A stretch of DNA of 64,000 nucleotides, from assembly GCA_050299555.1 (NCBI GenBank), contig JBNKWA010000019.1:1-64000 (forward strand), in the 5' to 3' direction. The translations under genes and the position numbers were made by a program. Below, piece by piece: positions 24,896-32,856 of the stretch. This stretch comes from JBNKWA01 sp050299555. GTDB lineage: Bacteria > Pseudomonadota > Alphaproteobacteria > Rhodobacterales > Rhodobacteraceae. The notes beneath the pieces are model-generated. The model was not told where the DNA came from. It saw only the letters and a list, made by a program, of their open reading frames with translations, and did not search any database. Numbering within the stretch: position 1 is the first letter of the stretch; the number at the start of each line of letters is the position of its first letter.

Positions 24896-25919
24896 GGGGC
24901 GCAAGACCGGCAACCCGACGGTCGCCGACGTGGCGGCCCGTGCCGGTGTGAGCGCGATCACCGTCAGCCGGGTGCTGCGGACGCCCGACGTTGTGACCGC
25001 GGCGACCCGTGCCCGGGTCGAGGCGGCGGTGGCGGCGCTGGGCTATCTGCCCGATCCGGCGGCCAGCGCGTTGGCCTCGCGGCAGTCGGACCTGATCGGG
25101 GTGCTGGTGCCGTCGCTGACCAATGCCGTCTTTGCCGACACGCTGACCGGCATCCACGACGTGTTCGATCCGACCCGGTTCCAGGTGCAGATCGCCAACA
25201 CCCGCTATCAGCCGGGGCTGGAGGCGCGGCTGATCCGGCAGTTCCTGACCCAGCGGCCGGCCGGGCTGATCGTGGCCGGGATCGACCAGAACGAGGCGGC
25301 GCGGGAACTGCTGGCGGGTGCGCGCTGCCCGGTGGTGCAGGTGATCGAGACCGGCGGCGATCCGATCGACATGGTGGTGGGTTTCGACCATGCCGCCGCG
25401 GCCGAGGCGGCGACCCGGCACCTGATCGAGCGCGGCTATCGCCGGGTCGGGTTTCTGGGCGCCCGCAGCGACCCGCGTTCGCGGCGGCGGCTGGGCGGCT
25501 ATCAGCGGGCGCTGGAAGCGGCCGGGAGGGGCGATCCGGCGCTGGTGGTCGAATCGACCAGGCCCGCGTCGGTATCGGGGGGCGGTGCGCTTCTGGCGGA
25601 GCTTATCGGTCGCGGCGCGGACGCGGATGCGGTCCTGTGCAACAACGACATCATCGCGCTCGGGGCGCTGTTCGAATGCCAGCGGCGGGGCATCGCGGTG
25701 CCCGAGCGGATGGGGATCGCCGGCATCAACGACATCGAGGCGATGGCCGTCGCGGTGCCGCCGCTGACCTCGGTGGCGACGCCGCGCTACGACGCCGGCG
25801 CGCTGGCGGCGCGGATGCTGCTGGCGCGGATCGAGGGGGAAACGGTGCCGGAGGCGGTGGTCGATCTCGGCTTTTCGCTGGTTCCCCGGCAGAGCACGGC
25901 GAAGGCGCGCGATGGCTGA
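24888..25919 (+). CDS. LacI-family transcriptional regulator
   Basis: The product is 343 aa. The N-terminal helix-turn-helix is TVADVAARAGVSAITVSRVLR, followed by the hinge helix GYLPDPAASALASRQ and a periplasmic-binding-protein-like sensor domain. The family represses sugar or acid use genes, and GntR-type LacI proteins with this start are common near gluconate genes, but no such genes are nearby. It starts with GTG inside smpB and ends overlapping the M24 peptidase gene by 8 bp. Co-transcription with smpB is therefore likely. Confidence 0.92.
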   Translation: MARGRKTGNPTVADVAARAGVSAITVSRVLRTPDVVTAATRARVEAAVAALGYLPDPAASALASRQSDLIGVLVPSLTNAVFADTLTGIHDVFDPTRFQVQIANTRYQPGLEARLIRQFLTQRPAGLIVAGIDQNEAARELLAGARCPVVQVIETGGDPIDMVVGFDHAAAAEAATRHLIERGYRRVGFLGARSDPRSRRRLGGYQRALEAAGRGDPALVVESTRPASVSGGGALLAELIGRGADADAVLCNNDIIALGALFECQRRGIAVPERMGIAGINDIEAMAVAVPPLTSVATPRYDAGALAARMLLARIEGETVPEAVVDLGFSLVPRQSTAKARDG

Positions 25920-27006
25920 TCGGTACGAGGCGCTGCGGGCGCTGGCGCTGCACCTGGGGGTCGACGCCGTGGCGCTGGTCCCGGGTCCGAACTTCGAGCG
26001 CCTGTACAATCGCAGCTTCAACAGCCACGAGCGGCCGCTGGTGGTCATCGTGCCTGTCGAGGGGCCGGTGGCGGCGATCGTGCCGAACCTGGAGCTATCC
26101 TCGTTTGCCGCGCTTGGTTTCGAGGGCCCGGTCTTCGACTATCGCGACCGGGACGGCCATGCCGGCGCCTTTGTAGCGCTGGCGCAGTCGCTGCCCATTG
26201 CCAGCGTCGCGGTGGAAGGGCAGGTGATGCGGGTCTTCGTGCATCACGCCCTGGTCGCCGCCTGGTCCGGGCTGGCGGTGCAGGACCGCGAGGCGGAAAT
26301 CTCGGCCCTGCGGCTGAGAAAGACCGAAGCCGAAATCGCCGCGCTTGAAAAGGCCATCGCCATCAGCGAGGCCGCGCTGGCCGAGACGCTGGCCGCATTC
26401 CGCATCGGCATGACCGAGGCGGCGGTGGCCCGGCTGCTAGTGCGCTACATGCTCGACGGCGGTGCCGCCGGTCCGGCCTTTGCGCCCATTGTCGCTGCCG
26501 GGGCCGGTTCCGCCGAGCCCCATGCCGAGCCGCGCGAGGACCATGCCATCATGGAAGGCGAGGCGCTGCTGTTCGACTTCGGCGCCCGATGGGGCGGCAT
26601 GAACGCGGACATCACCCGCACCGTCTTTGTCGGCGAGCCCGATGCCGAGGCGCGCGCCGTCTACGAGACGGTGCTGGCCGCCAATACTGCCGGCCATGCC
26701 GCCACCCGGCCAGGTGCCACGGCGCATGAGGTGGACGACGCGGTGACGGCGGTTCTGGAGGCATCGCCTTTCGCGCAGTCGATCCTGCACAAGACCGGCC
26801 ATGGCCTCGGCCGCGCCGTGCATGAGGCGCCGCAAATCATGCGCGGCAACCATCAGGTGCTGGAGCCGGGCATGGTCTTTACCAACGAGCCGGGGCTGTA
26901 CCTGCCCGGCCGGCTTGGCGTCAGGATCGAGGACGACATGCTGGTGACCGAGACTGGCGGCCGCTCGCTGACCTCGTTTTCGCGGGCGCTGACGGTGGTC
27001 GGCTAG
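25912..27006 (+). CDS. M24 family aminopeptidase (Xaa-Pro type)
   Basis: The product is 364 aa. The N-terminal creatinase-like domain (1-130) is followed by the pita-bread catalytic domain. All five metal ligands are present: Asp in FDFGARWGG, Asp in MNADITRT, His in KTGHGLGRAVHE, Glu in TNEPGLYLPG and Glu in RIEDDML. It should be a two-metal peptidase acting on Xaa-Pro or similar bonds in the cytoplasm. It is translationally coupled to the LacI regulator. Confidence 0.92.
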   Translation: MADRYEALRALALHLGVDAVALVPGPNFERLYNRSFNSHERPLVVIVPVEGPVAAIVPNLELSSFAALGFEGPVFDYRDRDGHAGAFVALAQSLPIASVAVEGQVMRVFVHHALVAAWSGLAVQDREAEISALRLRKTEAEIAALEKAIAISEAALAETLAAFRIGMTEAAVARLLVRYMLDGGAAGPAFAPIVAAGAGSAEPHAEPREDHAIMEGEALLFDFGARWGGMNADITRTVFVGEPDAEARAVYETVLAANTAGHAATRPGATAHEVDDAVTAVLEASPFAQSILHKTGHGLGRAVHEAPQIMRGNHQVLEPGMVFTNEPGLYLPGRLGVRIEDDMLVTETGGRSLTSFSRALTVVG

Positions 27007-27092
27007 CCTCGCCCGACGAGACCGGGCGGGCTGACTGCCCCGGGGTTCGCCCAGCCTATTGAAGCTTCTGGTTCAGGCTGTAACGGATTGGC

Positions 27093-27830
27093 CTAGCCCT
27101 TCCGCCGGTCCTCCAGCATCTCGATCTGGATTTCCTGAAGCTCGGCCAGCCTCTCCCACTGGCGGGCGAGCTGGTGGTCGATCTTCTCGTTGAGGTGCCG
27201 GATTTCGAGCTCGGCCTTGAGGTTCACGGCATAGTCGTCCTCGGCCCGCTGGCGGTCCTTCGCCTCCTGCCGGCGCTGGCTCATCAGGATGACCGGCGCC
27301 TGGATCGCCGCAAGACAGCTCAGCACGAGGTTGAGCAGGATGAACGGGTAGGGATCGAAGGGCCGCACCAGCCAGCCGGTCACGTTCAAGGCCATCCAGG
27401 CAATCAGCACGACGAAGAAGCCGATCAGGAACCCCCATGACCCGCCAAGGGCGGCGAGCTGGTCGGAAAGCCTGTCCGGCAACCGGGTTGCGGCCAGTGC
27501 CTCGGCCGGCGAGCGCGACACCGGGATGCCGTGTTCGAGGCTGTCGATGACCCGCCGCTCCAGCGCACCAAGCTCGCCACGCTCGTCGGCGAGAAGCTTT
27601 TCCACCAGCGCACGGCGGAAAGGTGCGAGATCCTCGCGGCAGATGAAGCTGTCCTCGCCCCAGCCGGGATGCTTGGCAGCGATCAGTGACGAGATGCCGG
27701 GCCTGACCGCCGCCCAGCCGGAGAGGGGATTGGCTGCGGTGCCGGCGCGGCCGCAAATCAGGCAGCGGCGACCCCCGGCGGCCGGACGGCCGCGGCGCGG
27801 GGTTTCGGTGGCATGGTTATGAGGCGACAT
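27093..27830 (-). CDS. DUF1003 family membrane protein
   Basis: The product is 245 aa. An N-terminal CxxC (RCLICGRAG, 22-30) may bind a metal. The DUF1003 block has two membrane helices: GFLIGFFVVLIAWMALNV and PFILLNLVLSCLAAIQAPV, followed by the conserved ILMSQRRQEAKDRQRAEDDY. The C-terminus is a coiled coil. Family members are often predicted to be cyclic-nucleotide or small-molecule related, but no function is established. It is the last gene after the lgt-pgeF series, 77 bp downstream of the M24 gene. Confidence 0.88.
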   Translation of the reverse strand: MSPHNHATETPRRGRPAAGGRRCLICGRAGTAANPLSGWAAVRPGISSLIAAKHPGWGEDSFICREDLAPFRRALVEKLLADERGELGALERRVIDSLEHGIPVSRSPAEALAATRLPDRLSDQLAALGGSWGFLIGFFVVLIAWMALNVTGWLVRPFDPYPFILLNLVLSCLAAIQAPVILMSQRRQEAKDRQRAEDDYAVNLKAELEIRHLNEKIDHQLARQWERLAELQEIQIEMLEDRRKG

Positions 27831-27907
27831 GGAGGTCGGGCCACGGGACCGGGACTGGTTGGCCCCGAATGTGGCGCGAGCGGCGGGCCGACGCAATGGG
27901 CGGGCAG

Positions 27908-29050
27908 CTAGCGCAGGATCAGGTCGAGCCCGTGGCGGGAGACGCATTCGGGGGCGTCCCCGGTCACGATCGAGGTTCGGCCCAGCGTCATGGCCGCGCC
28001 CGAGTCGCTGTCCATGAGGATCATGTGCAGGAAGAACACCATGCCCGGTTGCATGATCGTGGGCGCGCCTTCGAAGAACATCTGGTGTTCCATCCAGCTT
28101 GGCGCGTAGCGGGTGCCAAGCGCATAGCCGCAGGCGTTGAGCCGGTGTTCCGACAGGCCGGCCTCGTCGAGCACGCGGGCATGGGCGGCGAAGACCTCGG
28201 CCATGGCGCGGCCGGGGCGGAGTGCCGCCTCGCAGGCCAGAAGCGCGTCGCGGGCGGCGGCGTGGAGCGCGATGTGCCGGGGCGTGGGTTCTCCGACCAT
28301 CACCGTGCGCATCATCGCGGCGTGGTACTGGCGCCAGACCCCGGCCCATTCCAGGGTGATCTGGTCCCGGGGCGCCAGCGTGCAGCGGCCGGAAAAGTAG
28401 CGGCAGAGCAGCGCCTTCTGCCCCGAGCCGATGATGAAGGGGTTGCCCGGGTAGTCGCCGCCGGCGGCGAGGACGGCGCCCTGCATGGCGGCGAGGATCG
28501 CCGCCTCGTCACCGCCCGGAGCGATCAGCGGCAGGGCGGCGTCCAGCGCGGTGTCGGCCAGCTCTCCGGCGCGGCGGACGCAGGCCAGTTCGGCCGGGGA
28601 TTTGACCAGCCTCAGCCCGGAGACAAGGTCGGACGCCTCGGTCAGTGGGGCCAGCCCGTCCATGGCGGCGGCAAGGCGCTGCCAGTTCCTCGCCGTCAGC
28701 CCGTGGGTGTCGGTCTCCACCCCCAGGCGCTTGCCGGTCAGGCCCAGGTCGCGCAGAAGGGCGGCCAGGTCGCTTGCCGGATCGGCATCGGCGGCATCCT
28801 TCCAGATGCGGATGTCGGCGATGTTGGAGGTGAGCCGGGCCTGGCGGAGGTCGGCCGAGCGGGTGAGCAGGACGGTGCGGTCGGGTGTGACCACGAGGCA
28901 CTGGAAGAAGCAGAAGCCGAAGGTGTCATGGCCGGTCAGCCAGTAGTGGCTTTCAGGGGCGAAGAGCAGCATCGCGTCCAGCCCGCGCGACTCCATCGCG
29001 GCGGCGAGACGGTCGTGGCGGGTGGCGTATTCCTCGGCGGTGAAGTGCAT
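27908..29050 (-). CDS. M24 family hydrolase, creatinase/ectoine hydrolase-like
   Basis: The product is 380 aa with a creatinase N-domain and a pita-bread C-domain. The canonical M24 metal ligands are changed: the first site reads TLEWAGVWRQYHAAMMRT instead of DFG...D.TRT, and the usual NEPG site is VFFLHMIL. This pattern resembles creatinase and ectoine hydrolase (DoeA), which hydrolyse small non-peptide amides. No other ectoine breakdown genes are nearby. It follows pgeF by 4 nt. Confidence 0.8.
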   Translation of the reverse strand: MHFTAEEYATRHDRLAAAMESRGLDAMLLFAPESHYWLTGHDTFGFCFFQCLVVTPDRTVLLTRSADLRQARLTSNIADIRIWKDAADADPASDLAALLRDLGLTGKRLGVETDTHGLTARNWQRLAAAMDGLAPLTEASDLVSGLRLVKSPAELACVRRAGELADTALDAALPLIAPGGDEAAILAAMQGAVLAAGGDYPGNPFIIGSGQKALLCRYFSGRCTLAPRDQITLEWAGVWRQYHAAMMRTVMVGEPTPRHIALHAAARDALLACEAALRPGRAMAEVFAAHARVLDEAGLSEHRLNACGYALGTRYAPSWMEHQMFFEGAPTIMQPGMVFFLHMILMDSDSGAAMTLGRTSIVTGDAPECVSRHGLDLILR

Positions 29051-29054
29051 GGGA

Positions 29055-29816
29055 TCAAAGCCGTATGACGGCGATCAGGCGGCCGTAGTCCGGCTCGTGG
29101 GCATGAGTTGCCCGGCGATAGGAATAGAACCGGGCGGGATCGGAGAAGGTGCAGTGGCCGGTCCAGGCGGCGTCGGCGATGCCGGCCTCGCGCAGGCGGT
29201 GGAGAAGGAACCCGGGCAGGTCGAACTGCAGCCGGTCGCCGCGGCCGCCGGCGAAGAAGCGGGCATGGGCCTCGTCCTCGTCGAGGAAGCGGTCCATGAA
29301 CTCGGGGCCGACCTCGTAGGCGCGCTGGCTGATGGTGGGGCCGATCACGGCGCGGATGCGCTGGCGTTCGGCGCCGAGGGCCGCCATGGCCGCGATCACC
29401 GCGTCGGTGATGCCCGCGAGCGCGCCCTTCCAGCCGGCATGGGCGGCACCGATGACGCTGGCGTCGCGGTCGGCAAAGAGCACCGGCGCGCAATCGGCAG
29501 TAAGGATGCTGATCGCCAGGCCCGGGGTCGAGGTGACCAGGCCGTCGGCCCGGGGACGCGGGTTCCAGTCCTCGGTGCCGTCGACGGTCACCACGTCGGG
29601 GGAATGGACCTGGTGCAGCGACAGGAGCCGGTCGGGCGCGATCGACATGGACTGGGCGACGCGGCCACGGTTGATGCGGACCGCTTCGGCCTGGTCGGAA
29701 GACCCGGGCCCGCAGTTCAGCCCCGAGAAGATCCCCGAGGACGCGCCGCCCCTGCGGGTGAAGAACCCGTGCTGGACGCCTGCCAGGGATGGAGCCGTGA
29801 TGATCTCAAGGGACAT
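29055..29816 (-). CDS. pgeF: PgeF/YfiH-type laccase-domain protein
   Basis: The product is 253 aa with the DUF152 motifs HGFFTRRGG, the His pair of LHQVHSPDV, the Cys of ILTADCAPVLFAD, and GAAHAGWKGA. In E. coli this family edits peptidoglycan precursors wrongly carrying L-Ser. In other contexts the fold has purine nucleoside or polyphenol oxidase activity. The start at 29816 overlaps the upstream methyltransferase gene by 11 bp. It lies in the lgt operon, which also serves the cell envelope. Confidence 0.92.
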   Translation of the reverse strand: MSLEIITAPSLAGVQHGFFTRRGGASSGIFSGLNCGPGSSDQAEAVRINRGRVAQSMSIAPDRLLSLHQVHSPDVVTVDGTEDWNPRPRADGLVTSTPGLAISILTADCAPVLFADRDASVIGAAHAGWKGALAGITDAVIAAMAALGAERQRIRAVIGPTISQRAYEVGPEFMDRFLDEDEAHARFFAGGRGDRLQFDLPGFLLHRLREAGIADAAWTGHCTFSDPARFYSYRRATHAHEPDYGRLIAVIRL

Positions 29817-30885
29817 CGGCGAATCCGGGAAGGGGAGCGTCTGAGGCCCGGGCAAGACCGAGCACCTTGAACAGCCTTCCCATTTCGTCCGGATGCGTCA
29901 AGCGCCGGTGGCGCGAGGCGATATCTGCGGCATCGCTGCGGGCAGCGAGGGAGCGGGCCCGCGCGGTGATGCCGAGGCGTTCCAGGAAGGCGCCCTGGGT
30001 GGTGAAGGTGGGCGCCAGCGGCCGCGCGGCAAGGGCGAGGTCGTGAAAGCTGACATGGGTGGTGAGGTCGGCCTCTCCCGGGGCGGTCAGAGGATCGGCG
30101 AAGCCGTGCCGCCTGAGCGCCTGCAGAGTGTCACCGGTCCCCGACCAGTCGCCGTAGTCGATGATCAGCGCGGCGCCGCCGTGGCGGCCAATTCGCTTTG
30201 CCAGCCCGGCGATGATTCGCTCGCCCGCCGGACGGTATTCGACCACCGTGTCGTCCGCCGCGCGCGGATAGCGGGCATCCAGCTCGGCCAGCGGCAGCGG
30301 CGGGGCCAGGCCATAGCCGAGTCGATCGCCGTCCGTGCCGACCATCCGTTCGGCCCAGGCGTGGTCCTTTCGGACGAACTGGTGGACGGGCAGCGCGTCG
30401 AAGAACTCGTTGGCGACAACGAAGGTGGGCCCCTGGGGCAATGCCTCGGCCTTGTCGGCCCAGTGCGGTTCCCAGGCGCCCAGCGCCTCGGCTTGCCGGG
30501 CCCGCAGCGCCGGGCTGGTCTCGACCAGCCACAGTCGCGCGGCATCGGTGAAGCCCGGAACCCGCGCCGCGGCGGCCATCGCGTCGGCCATCAGCGTGCC
30601 GCGCCCGGGGCCGAGTTCGGCCAGCACGAAGCTGGCGGGGCTGCCGCGATCCATCCACGCCTGGGCCAGCCACAGCCCGATCAGCTCGCCGAACATGCGA
30701 CTGATCTCTGGCGCCGTGGTGAAGTCTCCGGCCCCGCCCAGCGGGTCGCTGGTGATGTAGTAGCCGTGTTCGGGATGCGACAGGCAGAGCGCCATGTACT
30801 CGGCCACGCTGATCGGCCCGGTCTGCACGATCTGGCGCTGCACGATCTGGCCGAGCGGGCCGAGGGTGGGTTTGATCGCTTCCAA
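29806..30885 (-). CDS. NDUFAF7/MidA-family SAM methyltransferase
   Basis: The product is 359 aa. It starts with the conserved VAEYMALCLSHPEHGYY and then has GDFTTAPEISRMFGELIGLW, the SAM-binding AELGPGRGTLM, and VANEFFDALPVHQF. This is the DUF185 family whose mitochondrial member, NDUFAF7, methylates an Arg of the complex I subunit NDUFS2. A matching role in respiratory complex I is inferred. The start is either TTG 30885, with GGAGGAA at good distance, or GTG 30891, which overlaps the lgt stop. Confidence 0.9.
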   Translation of the reverse strand: MEAIKPTLGPLGQIVQRQIVQTGPISVAEYMALCLSHPEHGYYITSDPLGGAGDFTTAPEISRMFGELIGLWLAQAWMDRGSPASFVLAELGPGRGTLMADAMAAAARVPGFTDAARLWLVETSPALRARQAEALGAWEPHWADKAEALPQGPTFVVANEFFDALPVHQFVRKDHAWAERMVGTDGDRLGYGLAPPLPLAELDARYPRAADDTVVEYRPAGERIIAGLAKRIGRHGGAALIIDYGDWSGTGDTLQALRRHGFADPLTAPGEADLTTHVSFHDLALAARPLAPTFTTQGAFLERLGITARARSLAARSDAADIASRHRRLTHPDEMGRLFKVLGLARASDAPLPGFADVP

Positions 30886-30887
30886 GG

Positions 30888-31787
30888 TCACTTCCTCCGC
30901 GGCCGGCGCAGAAGCACCCACACGCCCAGCGCCACCATGGGCAGCGACAGAATCTGGCCCATGGTCAGGCCGAAGCTGTCCGGCCCGGTGCCAAGACGCA
31001 ATACATGCCCGAAGGGATTGTCCGGCGACAGGAACTGCGGGTCGGCCTGGCGGAATCCTTCCACCGTGACCCGGGCAAGACCATAGCCGAGCAGGAAAAG
31101 GCCGATCACCCGACCCGGCCGTTTCAGCCAGCCGCGCAGCCAGACGGCCCAGGCGATGACCACGAACAGCACCAGTCCCTCGAGCCCCGCCTCGTAGAGC
31201 TGCGAGGGGTGCCGGGCGCAGACGCCCGTCCAGCCCTCGGGGCAAAGCTGTGCCGCCGGGCTGGGGAAGATGAAGCCCCAGGGCAGTGCTGTCGGCCGCC
31301 CCCACAGCTCGCCGTTGATGAAATTCGCCAGCCGCCCGAAGAACAGGCCCATTGGCGCCGCCGCGGCCACCGCATCGCCGAGCGACAGGGGGTTGAGGCC
31401 GCTCCGCCAGGCGAAAAGAATGACGCCTACGACAACGCCCAGAAAGCCGCCGTGAAAGGACATCCCGCCGCGCCAGACCTTGAGGATCTCGACCGGGTTC
31501 TCGAGGTAGTAGTCCGGCTGATAGAACAGCACGAAGCCAAGCCGACCGCCGAGGATGACGCCGAAGACCATCCAGGTAAGCAGGTCCTCGGTCTGCCGCG
31601 CGAGCATCGGCGGTGAATTATGCGGCCACAGCCGCGGCACCTGCATGAGCCGCGCGATATAGAGCGTGCCGAGCGCCAGTCCGGCGATGTAGGCAAGCGC
31701 GTACCAGCGGATCGGCAGATCGGCCCATGGAATGGTGAAGAACACCGGGTCGATATCGGGAAAGTCGATTGCAAGCGGCAGCGGCAT
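30888..31787 (-). CDS. lgt: prolipoprotein diacylglyceryl transferase
   Basis: The product is 299 aa and highly hydrophobic. The conserved VWRGGMSFHGGFLG and the Lgt signature GRLANFINGELWGRPT are present, as is HPSQLYEAGLEG. It moves diacylglycerol from phosphatidylglycerol to the lipobox Cys of prolipoproteins at the inner membrane. Several lipoproteins in this window are potential clients. It is the first gene of a four- or five-gene leftward operon and is divergent from the UbiK-like gene. Confidence 0.97.
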   Translation of the reverse strand: MPLPLAIDFPDIDPVFFTIPWADLPIRWYALAYIAGLALGTLYIARLMQVPRLWPHNSPPMLARQTEDLLTWMVFGVILGGRLGFVLFYQPDYYLENPVEILKVWRGGMSFHGGFLGVVVGVILFAWRSGLNPLSLGDAVAAAAPMGLFFGRLANFINGELWGRPTALPWGFIFPSPAAQLCPEGWTGVCARHPSQLYEAGLEGLVLFVVIAWAVWLRGWLKRPGRVIGLFLLGYGLARVTVEGFRQADPQFLSPDNPFGHVLRLGTGPDSFGLTMGQILSLPMVALGVWVLLRRPRRK

Positions 31788-31892
31788 GTGGGGCTCCGGA
31801 ATGTGCCGCCCTTCTGGGGGGTGCCCGCGCAGCAAGTCAAGCCACGCCTTGCCGATGCCGGCGGTCGGCCATATCTGGAGACGAGGCAAGCG

Positions 31893-32150
31893 ATGGAGGC
31901 TGATGTGCAGACGCGCGGCAAGTTTTTCGAGGATGTCTCGCAGCTCATGACCAATGCCATGGGCGTGGCGCAGGGGGCCAAGGACGAGGCCGAGACGGCG
32001 ATGAAGGGCTGGATGGATCGCTGGCTCGCCGACCGCAATTTCGTCACCCGCGAGGAGTTCGACGCGGTGCGCGCCATGGCCCAGAAGGCGCGCGAGGAGA
32101 ACGAGGCGCTGAAGGCGCGCGTCGCCGCGCTGGAGGCTGGCAAGGGCTGA
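31893..32150 (+). CDS. UbiK/YqiC-family accessory factor (BMFP domain)
   Basis: The product is 85 aa. The N-terminal half is amphipathic (FFEDVSQLMTNAMGVAQG), and the C-terminal half is a trimeric-type coiled coil (NFVTREEFDAVRAMAQKA...LKARVAALE). These are the features of membrane fusogenic YqiC-like proteins. The E. coli homologue UbiK helps ubiquinone synthesis as a scaffold. The upstream gap to lgt (105 bp) carries both promoters. Confidence 0.88.
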   Translation: MEADVQTRGKFFEDVSQLMTNAMGVAQGAKDEAETAMKGWMDRWLADRNFVTREEFDAVRAMAQKAREENEALKARVAALEAGKG

Positions 32151-32256
32151 AAACGATCCGGGGCGCGAGGCGCCAGATAACTGGGTCTTAAGGTGTGATG
32201 CGTATTGGGCTTGGGCATGGCGCCGGGTAGCGGCGCGTCCAGCCAAGGAATTGAGC

Positions 32257-32841
32257 ATGCACTCCAAGTCCCTCGCCGCGCTCAGCGTGATCGCCTGCCT
32301 TGTGGCCGTTCCGGCTGCATCCTCATCGTCGAACGAGTATTCGGAAGCGCTGATGGCGCTGGCACATGGTGACCTGCAGGGCTGGCTCGCCAATCCCGAA
32401 GTGATCGCCGAGATCCAGGCGCAGAACGCCGAGCATGCCGGCCTGTCCGAGGCCGAGATCGAGGTGATGGACCAGGAATGGCGGGCCGAGGTTGGTGCCG
32501 GTGACCAGCCGATGATCGCAGCGATTCTCGCCAAGCCCGGCTCGGTCTGGCTGAGCCAGCAGAAGGAAGCCTCCGGCGGCCTGATCACCGAAGTCTTCGT
32601 GATGGACAATCGCGGCCTCAACGTCGCCCAGAGCGATGTCACCTCGGACTACTGGCAGGGCGACGAGGACAAGTGGCAGCAGACCTTTCAGGTCGGGGCC
32701 GACGCCATTCACCTGGGCGAAGTCGAACTGGATGAAAGCACCCAGAGCTATCAGAGCCAGGTATCGATGACGATCACCGACCCGGCAACGGGCGAAGCGA
32801 TCGGTGCCATCACCTTCGGCATCAACCTCGAGTATCTCTAA
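32257..32841 (+). CDS. periplasmic sensor-like protein (Cache-type)
   Basis: The product is 194 aa. It has a signal peptide (LAALSVIACLVAVPAASSSS) and a single sensor-like domain. The C-terminal half has WLSQQKEASGGLITEVFVMD, GLNVAQSDVTSDYWQGDEDK and GEAIGAITFGINLEYL, which resembles stand-alone Cache/PDC sensor modules. No transmembrane or enzymatic domain follows. The chemoreceptor gene begins 15 bp downstream, so this exported protein may be its ligand-binding partner. That link is inferred from neighbourhood. Confidence 0.75.
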   Translation: MHSKSLAALSVIACLVAVPAASSSSNEYSEALMALAHGDLQGWLANPEVIAEIQAQNAEHAGLSEAEIEVMDQEWRAEVGAGDQPMIAAILAKPGSVWLSQQKEASGGLITEVFVMDNRGLNVAQSDVTSDYWQGDEDKWQQTFQVGADAIHLGEVELDESTQSYQSQVSMTITDPATGEAIGAITFGINLEYL

Positions 32842-32856
32842 GCCGATCAGGCAAGG

